Shown here: one piece after another, positions 17,538 through 25,751 of the stretch
Position numbering within the stretch: the stretch's first letter is position 1
How the letters are laid out: every line of letters begins with the position of its first letter
Origin: an uncultured Oscillospiraceae bacterium
GTDB lineage: Bacteria > Bacillota > Clostridia > Oscillospirales > Oscillospiraceae
Length of the DNA stretch: 45,381 nucleotides
Assembly: GCA_934655935.1 (NCBI GenBank)
Contig: CAKUHJ010000002.1
Span: 1-45,381, forward strand
Reading direction: 5' to 3'
Program-made: the position numbers and the translations under genes
Notes under the pieces: generated by a model
The model's database searches: none
Told to the model about the DNA's origin: nothing
The model's input: only the letters and a program-made list of their open reading frames with translations

Positions 17538-18950
17538 TCAGAATGCGGTATGCGCAGCCAGCCAGCTCTTCAGCTCGCCGATGGGAACCCGGACCTGCTC
17601 CATGGTGTCGCGATCCCGGATGGTAACGGCGTTGTCCGCGGGCGTCGTCTCGTCCCCGACCGTCGCAAAGTCCACGGTGATGCAGTACGGCGTGCCGATC
17701 TCATCCTCGCGGCGATAGCGCTTGCCGATGGAGCCCGTGTCGTCAAAGTCCAGCATAAAGTCCTTCGCAAGCTCCTGATAAATCTTTCTGGCCGGCTCGG
17801 AAAGCTTCTTGGAAAGCGGAAGAATCGCGGCCTTGTACGGCGCGAGCGCCGGATGCAGGTGCAGCACCACGCGCACGTCGTTCTTGGCCTCGTCGATCAC
17901 TTCCTCGTCGTAGGCCTCGCACAGGAAGGCCAGCGCCACACGGTCGCAGCCGAGCGAGGGCTCAATGACGTACGGGATATAGTGCTCGTTCTTCTCCTGG
18001 TCGAAATAGGTCAGGTCCTTGCCGGAGGCCTCCTGATGGCGCTTGAGGTCGTAATCCGTCCGGTCCGCGATGCCCCAGAGTTCGCCCCAGTCGGTAAACG
18101 GGAAGGCGTATTCAATGTCCGTCGTCGCGCGGGAGTAGAACGCGAGCTCCGCAGGCTCATGGTCGCGCAGGCGCAGATTCTCCTTCCGGATGCCAAGGCT
18201 CAGCAGCCACTTTTCGCAGAAGTCCTTCCAGTAGGCGAACCACTCCAGATCCGTACCGGGCTTGCAGAAGAACTCGCATTCCATCTGCTCAAACTCACGC
18301 GTGCGGAAGGTGAAGTTGCCGGGGGTAATCTCATTGCGGAAGGCCTTGCCGACCTGGCAGACGCCAAACGGCAGCTTGCGGCGGGTCGTGCGCTGGATGT
18401 TGACAAAGTTCAGGAAAATGCCCTGCGCGGTTTCCGGCCGCAGGTAGCAGGTGGAGGAGGAATCCTCCGTTACGCCGATGGCGGTCTTGAACATGAGGTT
18501 AAATTTCCGGATGGGCGTAAAATCATGCTTGCCGCAGACCGGGCAGACGACGTCCTCATGCTCGGCAATGAACTTGTCCATCTCGTCAAAGCTCATCGCG
18601 TCGACGTTGACCTCATGGTGCTCCTCGCCGATGAGCTTATCTGCGCGGTGGCGGGCCTTGCAGGCCTTGCAGTCCAGAAGCGGGTCGGAGAAGCTTGACA
18701 CATGGCCGGTTGTCACCCACGTCTGCGGGTTCATGATAATCGCCGCGTCGAGGCCGACGTTATACGGGCTCTCCTGCACGAACTTCTTCAGCCACGCCTT
18801 CTTGACATTGTTTTTGAATTCCACGCCCAGCGGGCCGTAATCCCAGCTGTTTGCAAGTCCGCCGTAGATTTCAGAGCCGGCAAACACAAACCCGCGGTTT
18901 TTACACAGGGCAATGATCTTGTCCATGCTCTTTTCACTGTTTTTCATCAT
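17538..18950 (-). CDS. glyS: Glycine--tRNA ligase, single-chain homodimeric type
   Basis: Class II synthetase, 470 residues, of the alpha2 (eukaryote/archaeal and many Firmicutes) type rather than the alpha2beta2 type. Visible are [24 protein letters not shown], the zinc-type CKAC and CPVC pairs, [34 protein letters not shown] (motif 2), [10 protein letters not shown] (motif 3 region) and the C-terminal anticodon domain ending in [17 protein letters not shown]. The start has AGGAGG eight bases upstream. No T-box is seen in its short leader, in contrast to hisS-aspS. Confidence 0.96.
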   Translation of the reverse strand: MMKNSEKSMDKIIALCKNRGFVFAGSEIYGGLANSWDYGPLGVEFKNNVKKAWLKKFVQESPYNVGLDAAIIMNPQTWVTTGHVSSFSDPLLDCKACKARHRADKLIGEEHHEVNVDAMSFDEMDKFIAEHEDVVCPVCGKHDFTPIRKFNLMFKTAIGVTEDSSSTCYLRPETAQGIFLNFVNIQRTTRRKLPFGVCQVGKAFRNEITPGNFTFRTREFEQMECEFFCKPGTDLEWFAYWKDFCEKWLLSLGIRKENLRLRDHEPAELAFYSRATTDIEYAFPFTDWGELWGIADRTDYDLKRHQEASGKDLTYFDQEKNEHYIPYVIEPSLGCDRVALAFLCEAYDEEVIDEAKNDVRVVLHLHPALAPYKAAILPLSKKLSEPARKIYQELAKDFMLDFDDTGSIGKRYRREDEIGTPYCITVDFATVGDETTPADNAVTIRDRDTMEQVRVPIGELKSWLAAHTAF

Positions 18951-18985
18951 AGCTTCATCCTCCTGAGGCGTCTTTGATTGTACTT

Positions 18986-19013
18986 ATTATATTAAAATGT
19001 ATCGCAAAGTCAA
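18986..19013 (-). promoter_or_regulatory. Promoter of glyS
   Basis: TTGACT (19008-19013), 16-base spacer and TATAAT (18986-18991) on the minus strand, 36 bases upstream of the ATG. The leader is too short for a T-box. Confidence 0.75.
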
Positions 19014-19111
19014 CACTGGCGCAGCCGGGATTGAAAAAAATCCCTGCCCGGAGCCTTTCCGGCGCAGCGGAAATCCGATAAAATACAAACACACAAGCAG
19101 GGAGGTTCCGC

Positions 19112-20443
19112 ATGATACAGCTTTCGCCCCAGGCCGCATTTGCCATTGAAAAGCTGGAGCAGGCAGGGTTCGAGGCCTACGTGGTGGGCGGCGCGGTGCG
19201 CGATGCGCTGCGCGGCGCGCCGACGGCCGACTGGGACCTGACCACCAGCGCCCTTCCCACGCAGACAGAGGCGGTCTTTTCCGGCTTTCCGGTTGTGGAA
19301 ACCGGGCTGAAGCACGGCACGGTTACCGTGCGGATCTCGCACGTCCCACTGGAAATCACGACCTTCCGCTGCGACGGCGCATATTCCGATCATCGCCGGC
19401 CGGACAGCGTGCGCTATACCGCAAGCCTCCGCGAGGACCTGGCCCGGCGCGACTTTACCGTCAACGCCATGGCCTGGTGCGCGCGCACAGGCCTTGTCGA
19501 TCCGTTCGGCGGGCAGAAGGACCTAAAGCAGGGCGTGATCCGCTGCGTCGGGCAGGCGCAGACGCGCTTTGAAGAGGACGCGCTCCGCATTCTGCGCGCG
19601 CTCCGCTTCGCCGCCCGCCTGGATTTTGCCATTGAGCCGCAGACCGCCGCGGCAATTCTGGAAAAAAAGGCGCTTCTTTCGCGCGTCAGCGCTGAGCGGA
19701 TTCAAAAGGAGCTGAGCGGCCTGCTCTGCGGCGCGGCGGCAGAACGGGTTCTGACAGACTTTGCGCCCGTCGCCGCGGAGGTTCTTCCCGAGCTCCGCGC
19801 GAGCTTCGGCTTCGAGCAGAGAAACATCCACCATAATCTGGACGTCTGGCGGCACACGCTGCACGCCGTCTCCTGCGTGCCGCCGGAGCCCGTGCTCCGC
19901 TGGGCGGCCTTGCTGCACGACGTCGGAAAGCCGCGCTGCTTCACGCTGGACGAGGCCGGGCAGGGGCATTTTTACGGCCATGCGCAGCTTGGCGCGGCCA
20001 TGGCGGAGGAAATTCTGGCCCGGCTTCGGTTCTCCGGCGCGTGGACGCAGCAGATTCTCACGCTGATCCGCTGGCACGACGTTCCGGTTCCGGCAGACCG
20101 GCAGCAGCTTGCCCGCCTGCTCCGGAAGCTGGGAGAGCCGGGGGTTCGGCAGTTTCTCGCGCTGCATCGCGCCGACACACTGGCGCAGGCCCCCTGCTGC
20201 CGCGCACGGCTTGAGACCTGCGCCGCCGCAGAGCGCCTTCTGGCGCAGCTGCTGCAGGAAAACGCCTGCGTTTCTCTGCGGGAGCTCGCGCTCAACGGAC
20301 ACGATCTGCTCGCCCTCGGCCTGCGCGGAAGAGCGGTCGGTCAGGCGCTGGAGCTGTGCCTGCAGGCTGTGATGGACGGCGCCGTCCCGAATGAAAAGCC
20401 GGCGCTTCTCGCGTTTTTGCGGGAGCAGAATTTCCTTCCTTAA
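19112..20443 (+). CDS. cca: CCA tRNA nucleotidyltransferase with HD domain
   Basis: Adds or repairs the 3' CCA of tRNAs. The class II poly(A)-polymerase/CCA head has YVVGGAVRDALRG, DWDLTT (metal Asp40 and Asp42), RRDFTVNAMAW and the EEDALRILRALRFAARL block. The C-terminal half has an HD-type phosphohydrolase signature (LLHDVGK, with HAQLGA and RWHD further on), which in some homologues gives phosphatase activity. 443 residues is normal. It stands alone on the plus strand, divergent from glyS and convergent with rpsI. Confidence 0.94.
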   Translation: MIQLSPQAAFAIEKLEQAGFEAYVVGGAVRDALRGAPTADWDLTTSALPTQTEAVFSGFPVVETGLKHGTVTVRISHVPLEITTFRCDGAYSDHRRPDSVRYTASLREDLARRDFTVNAMAWCARTGLVDPFGGQKDLKQGVIRCVGQAQTRFEEDALRILRALRFAARLDFAIEPQTAAAILEKKALLSRVSAERIQKELSGLLCGAAAERVLTDFAPVAAEVLPELRASFGFEQRNIHHNLDVWRHTLHAVSCVPPEPVLRWAALLHDVGKPRCFTLDEAGQGHFYGHAQLGAAMAEEILARLRFSGAWTQQILTLIRWHDVPVPADRQQLARLLRKLGEPGVRQFLALHRADTLAQAPCCRARLETCAAAERLLAQLLQENACVSLRELALNGHDLLALGLRGRAVGQALELCLQAVMDGAVPNEKPALLAFLREQNFLP

Positions 20444-20462
20444 GCCGCCCCAGCTGACGCCA

Positions 20463-20490
20463 GCGTGTCGAAAAAGGTTTTTCGACACGC
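20463..20490. repeat. Perfect inverted repeat after cca
   Basis: 13-bp arms GCGTGTCGAAAAA and TTTTTCGACACGC separated by GG. The first of three stacked palindromes in the cca-rpsI gap. Confidence 0.9.
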
Positions 20491-20497
20491 TTAAGTC

Positions 20498-20531
20498 CGG
20501 TTTTCTGAACTTCAAAAAGTTCAGAAAACCG
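20498..20531. repeat. Second inverted repeat after cca
   Basis: 15-bp arms beginning CGGTTTTCTGAACTT with a CAAA loop. It has no U tract of its own; it lies 7 bases from the first palindrome. Confidence 0.88.
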
Positions 20532-20543
20532 CCTTATTGCATA

Positions 20544-20580
20544 AAAAAAGCCAGAAACCGCAGCGGTTTCTGGCTTTTTT
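20544..20580. terminator. Bidirectional terminator between cca and rpsI
   Basis: 17-bp perfect arms including AAAAAA/TTTTTT around GCCAGAAACCG, loop CAG. The U tract is available on both strands and serves the two convergent genes. Confidence 0.92.
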
Positions 20581-20586
20581 GAAAAC

Positions 20587-20991
20587 TCAACGCTTCGAGA
20601 ACTGGGGAGCACGTCTCGCTGCTTTGAGACCGTACTTCTTTCTTTCCTTCATTCTCGGGTCGCGGGTCAGGAAGCCTGCGGCCTTGAGCGCAGCGCGGAA
20701 TTCAGGATTGACGCCCAGAAGCGCACGGGCAACGCCGTGACGGATGGCGCCGGCCTGACCGGTCACGCCGCCGCCCTCGACGGTGCAGACCAGATCGACC
20801 TTGCCCAGGGTATCGGTCGCAGCCAGAGGCTGACGGACGACCATCTTCAGGGTGTCCAGACCGAAATAATCGTCGATATCGCGGCCATTGATGGTGATCG
20901 AGCCGGTGCCGCCCTGATACAGACGGACGCGGGCGATGGAAGACTTACGTCTGCCGGTGCCGTACTGATACTGTCTTTTGCTCTCGTACAT
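20587..20991 (-). CDS. rpsI: Ribosomal protein S9 (uS9)
   Basis: 134 residues with the typical [15 protein letters not shown] opening, [18 protein letters not shown] in the middle and the basic C-terminal tail [18 protein letters not shown] that reaches the ribosomal P site. It starts 17 bases after rplM, the usual rplM-rpsI operon. Confidence 0.98.
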   Translation of the reverse strand: MYESKRQYQYGTGRRKSSIARVRLYQGGTGSITINGRDIDDYFGLDTLKMVVRQPLAATDTLGKVDLVCTVEGGGVTGQAGAIRHGVARALLGVNPEFRAALKAAGFLTRDPRMKERKKYGLKAARRAPQFSKR

Positions 20992-21008
20992 AGTCTGTTA
21001 CCTCCTGA

Positions 21009-21437
21009 TTAGTCCAAAGTCCATGCTTCGGGCTTCTGTGCGGCGTTGTTGTGCTCGGCGCCCTTGTAGAGCTTCAGGCGGGTCAGCGCGGTGCGGCCGA
21101 GGCTGTTCTTGGGAAGCATGCCCTTGACGGCCAGCTCCATCGCGAACTCGGGGCGCTCAGCCATGAGGGTACGGTACTTGACGTCCTTCAGGTTGCCGAT
21201 CCAGCCGGTGTGATGATAGTAATGCTTCTGATCGAGCTTCTTGCCGGTCAGAACGGCCTTATCCACATTGACGATGATGACGAAATCGCCGCAGTCGACA
21301 TTGGGGGTAAAGTCAGCCTTATGCTTGCCGCGCAGAAGCTTGGCGGCAATCACAGCCGTGCGGCCCATGGGCTGGCCGGCTGCGTCGAGAACGTACCATT
21401 TTCTCTGGACGGTCTCTTTCTTAGCCATAGTGGTCAT
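21009..21437 (-). CDS. rplM: Ribosomal protein L13 (uL13)
   Basis: 142 residues including RKWYVLDAAGQPMGRTAVIAAKLLRGKHK, DFVIIVNVDKAVLTGKK and GMLPKNSLGRTALTRLKLYKG. The ATG at 21437 is chosen over the upstream 21458 because GGAGG lies seven bases before it. First gene of the rplM-rpsI unit. Confidence 0.98.
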   Translation of the reverse strand: MTTMAKKETVQRKWYVLDAAGQPMGRTAVIAAKLLRGKHKADFTPNVDCGDFVIIVNVDKAVLTGKKLDQKHYYHHTGWIGNLKDVKYRTLMAERPEFAMELAVKGMLPKNSLGRTALTRLKLYKGAEHNNAAQKPEAWTLD

Positions 21438-21482
21438 GATATTTCCTCCGTTTTGCATGGTAACAAAAATATTTTCATATCA

Positions 21483-21506
21483 GCCGCGCGCAGCTTTCCC
21501 GCGCGC
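21483..21506 (-). promoter_or_regulatory. Hairpin in the rplM leader
   Basis: GCGCGC arms around a GGGAAAGCT loop within the 75-base leader, directly after the promoter. The position fits the L13-type autoregulatory leader known in Firmicutes, but I cannot confirm the full consensus. Confidence 0.45.
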
Positions 21507-21512
21507 CAGTTC

Positions 21513-21541
21513 TTTATATCATATTGTGTCCGGCCTGTCAA
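21513..21541 (-). promoter_or_regulatory. Strong promoter of rplM-rpsI
   Basis: TTGACA (21536-21541), 17-base spacer and TATAAA (21513-21518) on the minus strand. Confidence 0.82.
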
Positions 21542-21757
21542 GCGGTTTTTTATCCTGTGCGGAGAAATCTTTTATATTCTCATACATGCTTCTATTTTCT
21601 CTTGAATTCTCACTTTCATTTTCACTTTTTTCTGTATGGCGCACAGGTCCCCCGCAGCGCAGCATGCCGCCGCCTTTTGCCCGGCGGCCCCGCCCTCTTG
21701 TTGGAAATTCACAAAGTCGGCTCCGGACCGGCGGTAATTTTGCTGCAATATTGCTTC

Positions 21758-21786
21758 TTTACATTACCGCATTATCATGATAAAGT
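21758..21786 (+). promoter_or_regulatory. Promoter of the amino-acid ABC operon
   Basis: TTTACA (21758-21763), 17-base spacer and TAAAGT (21781-21786), 50 bases before the lipoprotein gene. The 215 bases between this and the rplM promoter show only T/C-rich sequence and a GC-rich stem near 21665. Confidence 0.65.
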
Positions 21787-21835
21787 ATCGCCATAATAAA
21801 TCACGGCGCAAACGCCGATTCTGGAGGAACAAAAC

Positions 21836-22633
21836 ATGAAAAAGCTGACCGCTCTTGTACTCGCGCTCATGATGCTTCTGAGCATGGCCGCCTGCGCAGC
21901 CAAGGACCCAAGCACCGATTCCGATCTCGACTATGTAACCAAAAAGGGAACGCTGGTCGTCGGCATCACCGACTTTGCCCCCATGGACTATCAGGACGCC
22001 TCCGGCAGCTGGATCGGCTTTGACGCCGATATGGCCAAGGCCTTTGCGGAGTCTCTGGGTGTGAAGGCCGAATTTGTGGAAATCGAATGGGACAACAAAA
22101 TTATGGAGCTGGACGCCAAGACCATCGACTGCGTCTGGAACGGCATGACCCTGACCGACGAGGTTACCAGTTCCATGAGCTGCTCCAACGCCTACTGCAA
22201 CAACACGCAGGTTGTGGTGGTACCGGCAGACAAGGCCGCAGACTTCCAGAGCGCCGACGCCTGCAAGAGTCTGAACTTCGCTGTGGAGGCGGGCTCCGCC
22301 GGACAGGCTGAGGTAGAAAAGCTTGGCGCAAGCTTTACGGAGGTCAAGGACCAGGCGACCGCTCTGATGGAGGTTGCCGCCGGCACGGCGGACGCCGCAG
22401 TCATCGACGCGCTGATGGCCGGCGCAATGGTCGGCGCAGGCACCAGCTATGAGGACCTTACCTACACCGTAAGCCTCAACGAGGACGAGGGCGAGCAGTA
22501 CGGCGTCGGCTTCCGCAAGGGTTCGGAGCTTGCGCAGAAGCTGAACGACTTCTTCACCGCCAGCGCAGAAAACGGTGAGCTGCAGAAGGTTGCCGAGACC
22601 TACGGCATCCAGGCCGCCATTATTGCAAAGTAA
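21836..22633 (+). CDS. Polar amino-acid ABC transporter, substrate-binding lipoprotein
   Basis: 265 residues of the SBP_bac_3 family. A signal peptide ends in the lipobox LSMAAC (Cys20), followed by a two-lobed binding domain starting at KKGTLVVGITDFAPMDYQDASGSWIGFDADMAKAFAESLG; TIDCVWNGMTLTDE and GSAGQAEVEKL also fit the family. It captures an amino acid outside the membrane for the permease and ATPase that follow. The exact ligand (cystine, glutamine, or another polar amino acid) cannot be read from sequence alone. Good AGGAAC-type ribosome site after GG. Confidence 0.92.
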   Translation: MKKLTALVLALMMLLSMAACAAKDPSTDSDLDYVTKKGTLVVGITDFAPMDYQDASGSWIGFDADMAKAFAESLGVKAEFVEIEWDNKIMELDAKTIDCVWNGMTLTDEVTSSMSCSNAYCNNTQVVVVPADKAADFQSADACKSLNFAVEAGSAGQAEVEKLGASFTEVKDQATALMEVAAGTADAAVIDALMAGAMVGAGTSYEDLTYTVSLNEDEGEQYGVGFRKGSELAQKLNDFFTASAENGELQKVAETYGIQAAIIAK

Positions 22634-22660
22634 GCCCATTCCCAAAACCTGCGGCAGCAT

Positions 22661-22681
22661 CCCCGGCGCACCCCGCCGGGG
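22661..22681 (+). promoter_or_regulatory. Intergenic stem-loop after the binding-protein gene
   Basis: 8-bp arms CCCCGGCG/CGCCGGGG with a 5-base loop and no U tract. The position after a binding-protein gene is typical of stems that protect its mRNA and set its excess over the permease. Confidence 0.6.
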
Positions 22682-22726
22682 ACGCGCCGCGCCCAGGCAA
22701 AATAAACATGGACGGTACAAAATGCT

Positions 22727-23464
22727 ATGACAACCTTTTCTGAACAGTTTCCCATTGTCTTTCAGGCGCTGAACGTCGGCTTTCTGCAGACGCTCCGGCT
22801 GTTTTTCATCACGCTCGCCGGCGCAATCCCGCTCGGCCTGGTGATCTGCTTCGGCTCTATGAGCAGCTGGGCGCCGTTCGGCTTTCTGCGCCGCCGGTGC
22901 GCCTGGCTGGCGGAGTTCCGTCCCATCCGTTTGCTTGTCCGGCTGATCATCTGGGTCGTCCGGGGGACGCCTCTGATGCTGCAGTTGCTGATTATCTACT
23001 TTTTCCCGGGCCTGGTGCTGAAAAACAACATCTGGGGCCAGGGCGAAACGGGCCGCTTTCTTGCCAGCTGCGTGGCCTTTGTGTTCAACTACGCCTGCTA
23101 CTTCTCCGAAATCTACCGCGGCGGCATCCAGGCCGTTCCCAACGGGCAGACCGAGGCCGGGCAGGTACTCGGCATGACCCGGCGGCAGATTTTCTTCCGG
23201 GTCACGCTTCTGCAGATGGTCAAGCGAATCGTCCCGCCGATGTCAAACGAAATCATCACGCTCGTCAAGGACACCTCGCTCTCGCGCATCATTGCCCTGC
23301 AGGAAATCATCTGGGCCGGCCAGGCCTTTATGAAGGGCAGCCACGGCATTTCCGGCGCGATCTGGCCGCTGTTCTTCACCGGTGTTTACTATCTTCTGTT
23401 CAGCGGCCTTCTGACGCTCGGGCTCGGGCGGCTGGAGAAAAAGCTGGACTATTTCCGGGCGTAA
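22727..23464 (+). CDS. Polar amino-acid ABC transporter, permease
   Basis: 245 residues, HisM/GlnP family. Hydrophobic segments alternate with the conserved IIWVVRGTPLMLQLLIIYF and the EAA loop NGQTEAGQVLGMTRRQIFFRVTLLQMVKRIVPPMSNE that contacts the ATPase. About five membrane spans. A homodimer is likely as only one permease gene is present. The ribosome site before the ATG is weak, which would keep its level below that of the lipoprotein. Confidence 0.93.
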   Translation: MTTFSEQFPIVFQALNVGFLQTLRLFFITLAGAIPLGLVICFGSMSSWAPFGFLRRRCAWLAEFRPIRLLVRLIIWVVRGTPLMLQLLIIYFFPGLVLKNNIWGQGETGRFLASCVAFVFNYACYFSEIYRGGIQAVPNGQTEAGQVLGMTRRQIFFRVTLLQMVKRIVPPMSNEIITLVKDTSLSRIIALQEIIWAGQAFMKGSHGISGAIWPLFFTGVYYLLFSGLLTLGLGRLEKKLDYFRA

Positions 23465-23477
23465 GGAGGGACGCAGC

Positions 23478-24269
23478 ATGCCGGCATTGGAAGTAAAAAA
23501 TCTCAAAAAAAGCTTTGACGGCAGCACACAGGTGCTGCGCGGCGTCGACTTTTCTCTGGAGCAGGGCAGCACGCTTGCGATCATCGGCTCCTCCGGCAGC
23601 GGCAAGACCACGCTGCTGCGCTGCCTCAATTTTCTGGAAACCCCGGACGAGGGACAGATCTACGTGCACGGACAGCTGCTTTTTGACGCGCAGCGGCCGG
23701 AGACCGGCGGCGAACGGGATATCCGGAAAAAGCGCCTGCACTTCGGGCTGGTTTTCCAGAATTTCAATCTCTTCCCCCAATACACGGCCCTGCAGAACGT
23801 CATGCTTGCAAGCGAGCTTCTTGCCCGCGAGCAACCGGACTACAAGCAGAAAAAAAAGCAGATTCACGCGCAGCTGGAAGCGCATTCCGCAGAGCTCCTC
23901 GGGCAGGTTGGCCTTGCGCAGAAGCTGCAGCTCTATCCGCATCAGCTCTCCGGCGGCCAGCAGCAGCGCGTCGCCATTGCGCGGGCGCTGGCCCTGAAGC
24001 CGGACATTCTCTGCTTTGACGAGCCGACCTCCGCACTGGACCCGGAGCTGACCGGCGAGGTTCTGCGCGTCATACGCTCGCTTGCCGAGCAGCACATGAC
24101 CATGATCATCGTCACACATGAGATGAGCTTTGCGCGCGACGTGGCCGATCAGGTCATCTTCATGGACGAGGGCGTCGTCGCCGAGCAGGGCCCCGCCCGG
24201 CAGATCATTGAGCATCCGCAGCAGGCCCGCACGCAGAAATTTCTCTCTCACTACAGCGCGCAGGCCTGA
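23478..24269 (+). CDS. Polar amino-acid ABC transporter, ATP-binding protein
   Basis: 263 residues, GlnQ/HisP type. Walker A GSSGSGKTT, Q-loop FQNFNLF, signature LSGGQQQRVAIARAL, Walker B ILCFDEPTSALD and the switch His in VTHEM are all intact. A roughly 20-residue longer segment after strand 3 (QLLFDAQRPETGGERDIRKKRL and DYKQKKKQIHAQLEAHS) is somewhat longer than usual. It starts 14 bases after the permease with an AAGGAGG site. Confidence 0.95.
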   Translation: MPALEVKNLKKSFDGSTQVLRGVDFSLEQGSTLAIIGSSGSGKTTLLRCLNFLETPDEGQIYVHGQLLFDAQRPETGGERDIRKKRLHFGLVFQNFNLFPQYTALQNVMLASELLAREQPDYKQKKKQIHAQLEAHSAELLGQVGLAQKLQLYPHQLSGGQQQRVAIARALALKPDILCFDEPTSALDPELTGEVLRVIRSLAEQHMTMIIVTHEMSFARDVADQVIFMDEGVVAEQGPARQIIEHPQQARTQKFLSHYSAQA

Positions 24270-24280
24270 CCGCAGGCCGG

Positions 24281-24319
24281 AAAAAGCACCGGATGGGACG
24301 AGTCCATCCGGTGCTTTTT
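24281..24319. terminator. Bidirectional terminator between the ABC operon and htrA
   Basis: 16-bp perfect arms AAAAAGCACCGGATGG/CCATCCGGTGCTTTTT with a 7-base loop between convergent genes. Confidence 0.92.
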
Positions 24320-24334
24320 GTATGTTGTATCCTG

Positions 24335-25672
24335 TCAACTGACGCTTGCCTGATCCATCAGTACGACGTCCACATCAAAGCTCACGCCGCCGCGGTAGAC
24401 GGTCAGGGTAATGACGTCGCCCGCCTCAAACTGATTCTTGACGGTGTTGAGCTTTTCCTCGCTTGTCACCGCGGTTCCGTTTGCAGCGGTGATGATATCG
24501 CCCTCGCGAAGGCCCTTCCTGGCTGCGTCGCTGTTCTCGTAAACGTAGGAGATATAGACGCCGTCCGGCAGATGGAAATAGATGCGGGAGGCCACGGACA
24601 TGTAGCCGGTTTTAATGCCGATTGCAGGCCGTCCGGAGACGTAGCCCTTCTCAATCAGCTCGTCGATAATCGGCTTGGCGCTGGCAATCGGAATGGCAAA
24701 GCCAAGGCCCTCCACGCTGGACGAGCCAAAATAGTTCACGCCGATTTTCATCGTATTGATGCCCACCACCTGCCCATAGCCGTTGATCAGCGGACCGCCG
24801 GAATTTCCGCTGTTCAGCGCAGCGTCGGTCTGGATGAGGCTCATCGTGCGCTCCCCCACGCTCAGGTCCCGGTTGATGGCGGAGACAATGCCACTGGTCA
24901 TGGTGCCGCGCAGCTGGACGCCGAGCGGATCGCCGATGGCGACCACGCTGTCTCCGACCTGCAGCGCGCCCGAATCGCCAAACTCAGCGGCAGGCAGACC
25001 CTGGGCGTCGATTTTCAGGACGGCAAGGTCGCTTGTCTCATCGCTGCCGATCAGCTCGGCTGTATATTCTGTGCCCGCGCTGGTCAGCACGCTTACCGCG
25101 AGCGCATCCTCAATGACATGATGGTTTGTAATGAGATATCCGTCCTCCGACATGATGATGCCGGTACCGCTCGCTTTGCCGCTTTGGGTGACGGTTTCAA
25201 TGGAAACCACGCTCCCGATCACCTTTTTGTAAATCTGCTGCAGACTCAGCGCCCCCGGCTCATCCGAAACCTGCGTCGGCGCGCCCGCAGGGGACTGTGA
25301 AAGCTCCAGCTGCGGCCGCTGCGGGTCCTCCGCCTCTGCGGCGCCGCTTTTTTCGGCTTCGGGTGTCTGCTGCTCGGGCGTCTGCTGCAGATCCTCCGCC
25401 GCCGACGGCTGGGAAGGCCCCTGCGTCTGCCGGCTCCTGAGCGCAATCACAACGCCGCCCGGCGTCCTCTGAAGGCTCACGCCGAGATTCTGCGCCAGAT
25501 AGATTCCGCCGCCAATCGCGGCCAGAATCAGCACCACAATCAATATTCCCCGCACGCAGCGTCCGGTCCGCCTTGTACGGCAGCGTGCACCCATCGGCGT
25601 CGGCCGCTGCGCCCCGCTCCAGAACTCCTTGTTCTGCTCGTCAAAATTCGTATGGTTCTGCTCCGTGCCCAT
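24335..25672 (-). CDS. htrA: HtrA/DegP-type membrane-anchored serine protease
   Basis: 445 residues. A cytoplasmic basic head, one membrane segment (about 40-62), a Pro/Gln/Glu-rich linker (80-140), a trypsin-like domain with triad His185 (TNHHVI), Asp215 (SDLAVLK) and Ser291 (GNSGGPL), then a PDZ domain (about 340-440, GVYISYVYENSDAARKGLREGDIITAANG). It degrades or refolds damaged exported proteins. It follows the two-component genes by 80 bases on the same strand, as CssRS and htrA are functionally tied in Bacillus; control by the adjacent system is inferred. Confidence 0.93.
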   Translation of the reverse strand: MGTEQNHTNFDEQNKEFWSGAQRPTPMGARCRTRRTGRCVRGILIVVLILAAIGGGIYLAQNLGVSLQRTPGGVVIALRSRQTQGPSQPSAAEDLQQTPEQQTPEAEKSGAAEAEDPQRPQLELSQSPAGAPTQVSDEPGALSLQQIYKKVIGSVVSIETVTQSGKASGTGIIMSEDGYLITNHHVIEDALAVSVLTSAGTEYTAELIGSDETSDLAVLKIDAQGLPAAEFGDSGALQVGDSVVAIGDPLGVQLRGTMTSGIVSAINRDLSVGERTMSLIQTDAALNSGNSGGPLINGYGQVVGINTMKIGVNYFGSSSVEGLGFAIPIASAKPIIDELIEKGYVSGRPAIGIKTGYMSVASRIYFHLPDGVYISYVYENSDAARKGLREGDIITAANGTAVTSEEKLNTVKNQFEAGDVITLTVYRGGVSFDVDVVLMDQASVS

Positions 25673-25751
25673 GGAATCACCCCCTTATCTTCACTGATAT
25701 TTCTAGTATATACGCTTTCCCGGCGGAATGGCTGAACGAATTGTGAAGGAT

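Noticed and set aside
5737..17540. Shared 14-mer TGAGACTGTCAAAA after spoIIP and at the glyS stop codon
   Set aside because: A few chance 14-base matches are expected in 45 kb on both strands, and there are only two copies here.
18951..19111. T-box leader for glyS
   Set aside because: The promoter lies about 36 bases before the start codon and no GGTGG core is found.
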